Assembly (NCBI RefSeq): GCF_031877795.1
Contig: NC_133971.1
Span: 86,452,446-86,516,445, forward strand
Length of the DNA stretch: 64,000 nt
Direction of reading: 5' to 3'
Origin: Strix aluco
Lineage: Eukaryota; Chordata; Aves; Strigiformes; Strigidae
Below the pieces are notes generated by a model. The model was not told the DNA's origin. It did no database searches and was given only the letters and a program-made list of their open reading frames with translations. Position 1 is the first letter of the stretch. Every line of letters starts with the position of its first letter. Below are positions 57,620 through 64,000 of the stretch, piece after piece. The translations under genes and the position numbers were made by a program.

Positions 57620-60600
57620 GTGAGGGGCGGGCGGGGCCGCGCTGTCCCCGGGAGCCGCCGCCGCCGCCTTTTCACGGCGGGGCCCGGCGGCGGGGGACGG
57701 GTGTCGGTGCTGCGGGGACGGCGGTGCCGAGGTCGGGCCCGCGCGCCGCGACCGTTATGTAACGGCCGTCCCCCTCCGCGCCGCCATCCTCGCCGGGCCC
57801 CGGGGCCGTGCCCAGCCGGCGGCTGCTGTGTCATCTCGGGGCGACCCGTGGTCATGGCTGCCCGCCCGGCCCTTCCGTCCTGTCCCCCTCCTCCTCCCCC
57901 GGCATCTTCCCGGGCGCCGTCGGTAGCAGCGGCAGAAGCCGCCGGCGGGGAGGGCGGGGGCGGGCGGGCGGCTGCGGCTCCGCTCCTGCCTCGGTGGAAG
58001 CGTTGCTTCCCCGAGCGCAGCGGCGGCCCGGAGCATCCCGGCCTGGCGGGCGCGTAGGGCGGGTGTTTCCCGCCGCCTGGGCCGGTGGCTCCAGCGGCGG
58101 GCACGGGAGTGCCCCGGGGAGGGGTGGGAAGCGGCGGCGATGCCGGGGCAGCGGAAGGTGGTGAGGACTGGTGGGGTTTCAGCTGACTTTCACAAAATAC
58201 GTGAGATCTGGGGGAAAGAATTAGGCGGTGTTCGTGCGCAGCCCGGTCTGGGAGCTCCCCAGGGACAGGGTAACTGCCCGGGATGGGTGTGAAATACCTG
58301 TGGTGCGAAGCTGCAGGACCTTCTCCGTGGCTAGTTTTATAGCCCTTGCTCCCAGTGCAACACTGCGGTTAGATGCTCATCGTGTGAAAAGTCCAGGTGT
58401 TTTGCAAAGAAACATCTCTGTCAAATTAGTTTTGCTCGCATAAAATTATTTACATAAAAAAAGCCATCTGTGAGGGTTTGATTTCCCCCCCTTCCCAATG
58501 CCAGGGCATGTGCTTTTCACACCAGGATGTTTTTTCGCTTCACAGACACAATTATAGCCAGTTAATGAGCTCTGAAGAGGTTGACATAATGGTTACACTA
58601 CTACATGGGACCCTGGGGAATATTTGCAGAGAAGGAAGTATGCATGCTCACGGGACTTTGCGGCTGTGTAAATGGGCAGGTAGAGTGGTCCTGGGCTTTT
58701 GGTAGCTTCCGAAATGACACTTATGAAGGAAGGCCAGATGGCTGGCAGCCATGGGAGATGTTAGATCATCACCAAGTAGTCCAAGACTTATTATAAGCAT
58801 GTAGCTGCTTTGCTTTGATGCAACAGGCTTGCTTGTGTATGTGTTGTGCCACAGCTGCATGCCACAGAACACTTCAATGTGTTACCCATTTCTGTTCCCC
58901 CTCAGGGAGAGGTTCCCTTGTCTGTTCCTCTCCCCTTACTCCTGTCTGCCTCACTCTCTGCTTGAAGGTGTGTTGTTATGTGTAACCTGGGACCTGTTGA
59001 AATACAGTTCACCTTGGCATTAAAGTGAAAGCTGGATAATGGGCTGACTCACTCAGGATGTTTATTCCCTTTGGTACCTGCAGTAAGCAAATTCCATCTC
59101 AGCATCTGATTGTGTGAGATGGGGATATGAAGTGTTTGGAGAGGTGGAAAGAACTTTAATGAAATGCTCACACAGATCCGTTTGATAGCAGGTGAGGATA
59201 GGTTATTGGCAGGTTCATGTTGGCACCAAAGATACTACTGAGATTTCTTTCCAGTGTATAAAACTGAACGTTATTTAGAGTTGATGTACCAGTCCTCAGT
59301 TTCTTGTTGCAGCTGGTGTTTGTAAAAAGTTAAGACCACAATAATTGTTTTGTGGACAGAAAGACTCTTTGTGAACGTCTACAAACTCAAATTACCCCTC
59401 AGTGGCAAGAAAAACACTTTTCTTATGATGGGAGTGTTGACAAATTGTGAAAATATTTTTAGCTTGGTTTTTGTTGTTGTTTGGTTATTTAGCTTTTAAC
59501 CTTTGTGGTGGGGAAGAAAACTGTCCATACAAACTGATGTGGACTTGTTGCATGGCCTACTTGTTATGTATGTTTTTATCAGAGGCAACAGATGTGACAA
59601 GGCTGGCCCTCTTTATTCATGTTGAGGACAGTGGGCATAGTGAGATTAGCAAGTTTGGAAAAGCTGTTGGCAGACAAAGAAAACTCCTAAGTATTTTCTA
59701 GAAGCCCCATGATAATAGTGGAGAAGTGGAATTGGCACATTCATGCATGTTTGCGTGGACATGGAGTGAGCAGAACCCAATCCAACATCCTGTCCAACCC
59801 TGCTGTCCCAGGATAGGATGGTATATTGTGCAGCAGCGATAGTAAGCTTAGGAAGCTGGTTTCCTTCCCTTCTTCAGCAGCCAAGAATTAGGAAATTTTC
59901 ACAAAGAGCTTTAACATTTGCATTAAAAGAATACTCTGAACCTGTGCTTCAGGGTTTCAGCTGATTTTTAACTAGTGGAGCTCATAGCAAAACCTTGTGT
60001 GTGTGAGGGGCTGTTGCTGTGACTGGGTGTGTAGGATTCTTCCATGTGCCTGGAAATGCTGGCATCAGGCTCAGAAGTGGGACAGAACAAGTCTGGTACA
60101 GCATTTCCAGTGTTTTCTTCTGCTTTGTAGCTCCTGGTCTGTATCTTGCAGTTCAGAAGCTGGCTGGAGTTTATCATACTAATTTGCTTGAGTAACACCA
60201 TTTTGCCCAAGAGTGCTGCTGTGTTCCATTACAGTTACCATTTGTGCCTTTCCTCTCCCTCCCATCCCATACTTTAAAGTACAGAATAACCTTAGCATCT
60301 TGGGACTTCTTGTTTCTTTTTCCCAGTGTAAAAGCCTTCAGTTCTACATGGTCTCAGGGAGAGATGAGACTGGCAGCCTTTTCCACATCCAAAGAGCTGA
60401 GGTAGAAGTTTGTTTTCCAGGTCAGATCTAAGAGTCATTGTGAACTGCCCCTGGAGCTATAAAAAAAATGTTTTAAAATGTGATCGATCCCCTGCTGAAA
60501 GGAAATAAAGAAGAAAAGGTCCCTTGCTTGATTTGAAGTGCATACATTGTATGAAATGTTTTTTCATCCTGTTCAGGCTGGAGGGTGTCCTAGGAGAGCA

Positions 60601-63600
60601 CTGTTCCCTCTGAGTCTGGCCAGTACCTGGCAGTATGAGAAGGCTCCTGAAGTGAGGTTTGTGAAGCCAGGCTTTGCTTGAAATCCTTAAAAACGTTGTG
60701 TGGTTGACCAGCATGCATGCTTTTGAGCGTCTTGTTCATCTGTGTAGATAAGTGTCATGTTAGCTCTTGATGTCTTTATGCTGAACTCCAGGATAACCAC
60801 CAGTGATCTGCCAAGAAACCATATGACAAGACAAGCCTGCTGATCTGCTAATGTTCAAAATTAAGAGATAGGTACAGCTGTTAAATGCTGAAGGGAAGCC
60901 GTTCTTAGAAAGCAGTCTGAAGACTTTCTGAGCCCCTCAGGCTCCAAATCTGCCACTGATACTGGCACTATTGATCAGCTGTCTGTCAGGGATGATAGTA
61001 CGCTAATGTCTGGTGTCCACTGAGTGCACACCCTGACAATAACCAGTTTTGTATTTACTGAGCAGGGACACAGAACCTGACACATCCATGGCTTTTTGCA
61101 AAAGTAACTTCTGTAAAGCTCAAATGTTTCTGGTGGGGGAACCTTCTCTCTTTGACAGCCTTGTCCAGCGAAGGGCTGCATTTGGCACATCTCATTGCAA
61201 GGCTAAGGGCAGCACCTAACTGGTACAGACTGGAGCTGTGTGGAGTACTGCTTGCTCTGCCAAAGCCTATCAGTTTCTCTGGTTGCTGCAAGTTTCTCTC
61301 TGCTAATAACAAGTCAGATAGGGGTTATGTTGCAAAGCTGAGAAGCATTTGGTCTGCAGGTTGGCCAGCTCTGTCATATATGACCTCCCACCCTTCGCAT
61401 TGGATGCATGAAGCTGAGAAGGTGGTCAGTCACTTCCTCCTCTCACCAGCCTGTTTGAATAACCATTGCAGGGTCAAGCAAGCTGTCTTGACTCTGCTTG
61501 ACATCTGCAATCATTTGTTATGAGAACTGCTGTGTGCTAATACAGACCCAAGGAAAGGTTCAGCACAGGACTTAATGAGAGGGAGTTGCTGTGGGCAGGA
61601 TGGCATGCAGACTCTGGTTAAACACTGGGAGGTTGTAGGATGGGACGAGGCCCAGTGTTTCACATCTTTGCGAGACACATTACTCTGCGTATTTTGGTAC
61701 GGCGGCACAATTGTATACATATTCGTGGTGGAAGGGAAGGAAGGCTGCTAACCAGCACATGGCCACATTCACGAGGTGCCTTTCCATGAAAATGAGATGG
61801 TCTGTGTGATCCCTATTTCCTGTCTTGGATACTGGTAGCTCTTGGCTTCCATCCCAAAAATGCCTGCCTCTTCAAATTAACATAAACTAATTTACAAGGG
61901 GTTTTGTTTACTCCTAATGCTTAGTATCATGTCTTCCCTATCAACATGGTGCAAGCTCAACTGTGGAAACTCTGTTCCACTTAGCTTCTGTTTGATCTCT
62001 GACTTGGCTTGTCACAGTCCTTCTACACTCAGAAAAAGGGCTCTCTTTGTTAGCTGCTGGGTAATGGGTTTGTTTCACATAAAATCAATTCCCAGCATTG
62101 CAGGGATGCATGGTGTGATGAGGCTTGTAATTCATTATTTCTGGGATGCTTATCGCTTGGTAGGTAACTGTCTTGGCTGGTGGGGTTGGTATTTGGTGTG
62201 TTAACTTCCAATTAGACAATTTTTCCCAGTCTGTTATTGATGGTGCATTGTTGTGATGATTGGTGTTGGTTTGTTTTCTCTACATTTTTTGTCAGGCAGG
62301 TTTCCTAACATTAATTCTCATTACGAAGGTAGGTGTTAAAGGGAGAGAGAGATGAAGGAACACTTGCACTGTGAAGGTGCTGCAGAGAAGAAGAAATAAA
62401 ATACTCTTTGAAATAGGAATGGGAGGAGCCTGTAATTATATGTAGGCCCATCTTTTCTTCAGCACTGGAGCCTGTTTTGTGAAGTCTGTTTTGTGTTATT
62501 AGCTAAGCTCTTCTTAAAATCCTTACTGTTTTCACTGAAATCAAATGTACTAAGCATGATGCAGTGGGGTTGTATCTTGAATTCTGCTGGTACATGAAAC
62601 CCTCCTATGCCTGTCTCTCTAGCACACACCAAGCACTGGCTGGCATATGATGGCAAACTGACAGATGACAGTGTTGGATCACACGTTGCTCCCATACGCT
62701 AACACATGCAGTTTCTGTTCTTAGCACAAAAATGGAAGTAGAGTAAAAGTGCTCTTGCCCACATGGCATCAGTACAGCTTTTCCTAAGAAAAGACACCTG
62801 TCAAAGTGCACAGCTTCAGAGCAGCTTTGACACAAACTCCTGACTCCTTGGCTTGCTTTCTGAAAGTGACAGCTGGAATGCAGTATTTCAGTTTCCCAGT
62901 TATCGGTCCATGTGAAAAATGAGAGATCTTTCCAGAAAAATTGGACTGATGGTTCTTATATCTTGTTCTGAAGCATTGTGTCCAGGCTGGTTCCCTGCAG
63001 ATGTTTGCCAGGCTGTGGAACCTCAGGCTGGTAGCTTTAGTTTTGATGGCGACAGCCAAGCTAAGGATGTTGCTTAGTCACATCCTACAGTGACGCTGTT
63101 GGCTTTTTAGCTAAGATGCTAAATCTGTGCTAGTCCTGGAGGTGTAAAATTTCCAGAAACTTTGAAGATACAGAAGGTGGTTTTCTCTACAGCTTTTTTT
63201 GAACATTAGAAGAGAAAAACAAAAAAGAAGAAGTTAGATTATCTACTGGATGCTTAATGTTTAAAAAATAAACTATAATTGTAGTCAGCAGACAGTATGA
63301 GCGCTCAAGCATGAGTGTTCATAGATCTACATTCTTTATTTGTGGAAAATATTGACTGTGTCATCCTAGGAAAGTTGTGCTGTGTGTTAAGATCTCTTTG
63401 TTTTGTCTGATGCATCCCTAAAATTGAGAAAAAACTAAAAATAGAAAACCAAAAGTAGCAAGGAAGCTAAAGGAAAGGTTATACCTGTAGGACTTCAAAA
63501 TAGTACGTTAATGTAACATTAGGTCTCTAGTGCAGATATACAAGAAACTCTTTTTTCTAGAAGGAAAAAGCTTTTAAAATGAAAATGCCATCCCTATGTA

Positions 63601-64000
63601 TATTCATTGTAATGTAGCCCAGGGCCTACACAGCAGTGTGTTTTGTAAATGCTTACAGTACATGTGATTGTAATGTCACAGCACTATGGGTTCTGAAATA
63701 GAACTATTTCAGATGGCGCTGGTTTTAGTTACACTGCCTGCTTTGATCTACAGCAGTAGTCTAAAGACCACCTCCCAGAATACTTCAATTCATTGGGGTT
63801 CTGTCCTGCGCCCTTCCTGTCCTGTATCAGGCCTTTGGTGCAAAGAGACAGGAATATTTTTATTACCATCCAGGCCAGGCTGAAACTCCAGCAGTGATCC
63901 AGCACAGGCTCCCGAGCGGCTGTGGTGAGGGATATGGCTGCTGTAGCTAGAGGATGATCAGTCAGGACACAGAGGCATTTTCTGTCTGGCACTGTCTCTG
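57620..64000. other. FAM219A intron 1 (partial)
   Basis: After the CpG island ends near 58160 the sequence is ordinary mixed-composition intron. No further FAM219A exon (expected to begin with Asp-Pro-Ala-rich text) or transposon was recognised up to the window edge. Confidence 0.75.
57943..57971 (+). other. G-quadruplex-prone G-run cluster
   Basis: Five runs of three or more G are separated by single A or C bases at the 5' end of FAM219A intron 1, on the transcribed RNA's own strand. This fits the usual G3 N1-7 rule. Similar but less regular runs occur elsewhere in the island. Confidence 0.5.

Noticed and set aside
57560..58057. 165-codon reading of the FAM219A frame
   Set aside because: Only the first 20 codons match FAM219A. 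The donor GTGAGG follows, and the remainder is intron read-through.
57418..58104. 228-codon minus-strand open frame, and similar long frames on both strands of the CpG island
   Set aside because: G+C-rich sequence has few stop codons. The frame is Arg/Pro/Ala/Gly-rich low complexity, overlaps the real FAM219A exon antisense and resembles no family.
59760..59840. Possible old LINE-tail phrase ('aatccaacatcctgtccaac')
   Set aside because: The match is too short and isolated to support a repeat call.

Overview
The window is vertebrate nuclear DNA from a bird. The evidence is several CR1 LINE copies ending in the avian ATTCTRTG-type tail, ERV-L-type LTRs with TGTCCTGGTTT ends as seen in birds (probably Neoaves), and introns of bird-like size. 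Two protein genes lie head to head. On the minus strand are the first 12 coding exons of DNAI1 (outer-arm axonemal dynein intermediate chain 1), running from 57068 down to 12466. On the plus strand is the first coding exon of FAM219A (57560-57619). All 12 DNAI1 exons have GT/AG borders and compatible phases. Together they give 1094 nt (364 codons plus 2 nt), the N-terminal half ending where the WD-repeat part begins; the remaining exons lie beyond base 1. Human DNAI1 and FAM219A are also adjacent and divergent, on 9p13, and that segment corresponds to the bird Z chromosome, so a Z-linked locus is likely (inference).

Layout. 1-12465 is DNAI1 intron 12, with a 2.3-kb CR1 (+), a 0.7-kb CR1 (-) and decayed older LINE pieces. 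12466-33706 carries exons 12 to 4. Two pentanucleotide arrays lie between them: (TATTC)n beside exon 11 and 32 perfect (CCCTT) units in intron 10, which are AAGGG in the DNAI1 sense direction. A full solo LTR sits at 17929-18980 and CR1 copies at 16388-17298, about 24789-24905 and 34118-34977. Exon 3 is at 36401-36469. Intron 2 (36470-50768) is the main transposon sink: a solo LTR (37080-37665), a CR1, two adjacent LTR-like segments, a decayed ERV-L-like provirus interior (gag remnant, protease, reverse transcriptase, RNase H, integrase, then an unrecognised ORF), and two more CR1 pieces. Exon 2 is at 50769-50816.

The two start codons are 491 bp apart inside a CpG island (about 56860-58160). 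This shared promoter holds an RFX X-box-like site 79 bp upstream of the DNAI1 start, ETS sites, a CCAAT box, a GC box and an AP-1 site, with CRE-like sites in early DNAI1 intron 1. An X-box fits control of a motile-cilia gene, while the CpG island fits broad expression of FAM219A. The FAM219A 5' leader may contain a 14-codon upstream ORF. 57620-64000 is FAM219A intron 1, with nothing else coding recognised.

I saw no tRNA, rRNA, CRISPR or prokaryotic feature. I found no clear novel biological system. The best leads are the AAGGG array in the DNAI1 pre-mRNA, the X-box bidirectional promoter, the ERV-L-like relic with a serine-tRNA-like primer site and an unexplained ORF after integrase, and inverted CR1 pairs flanking DNAI1 exons.
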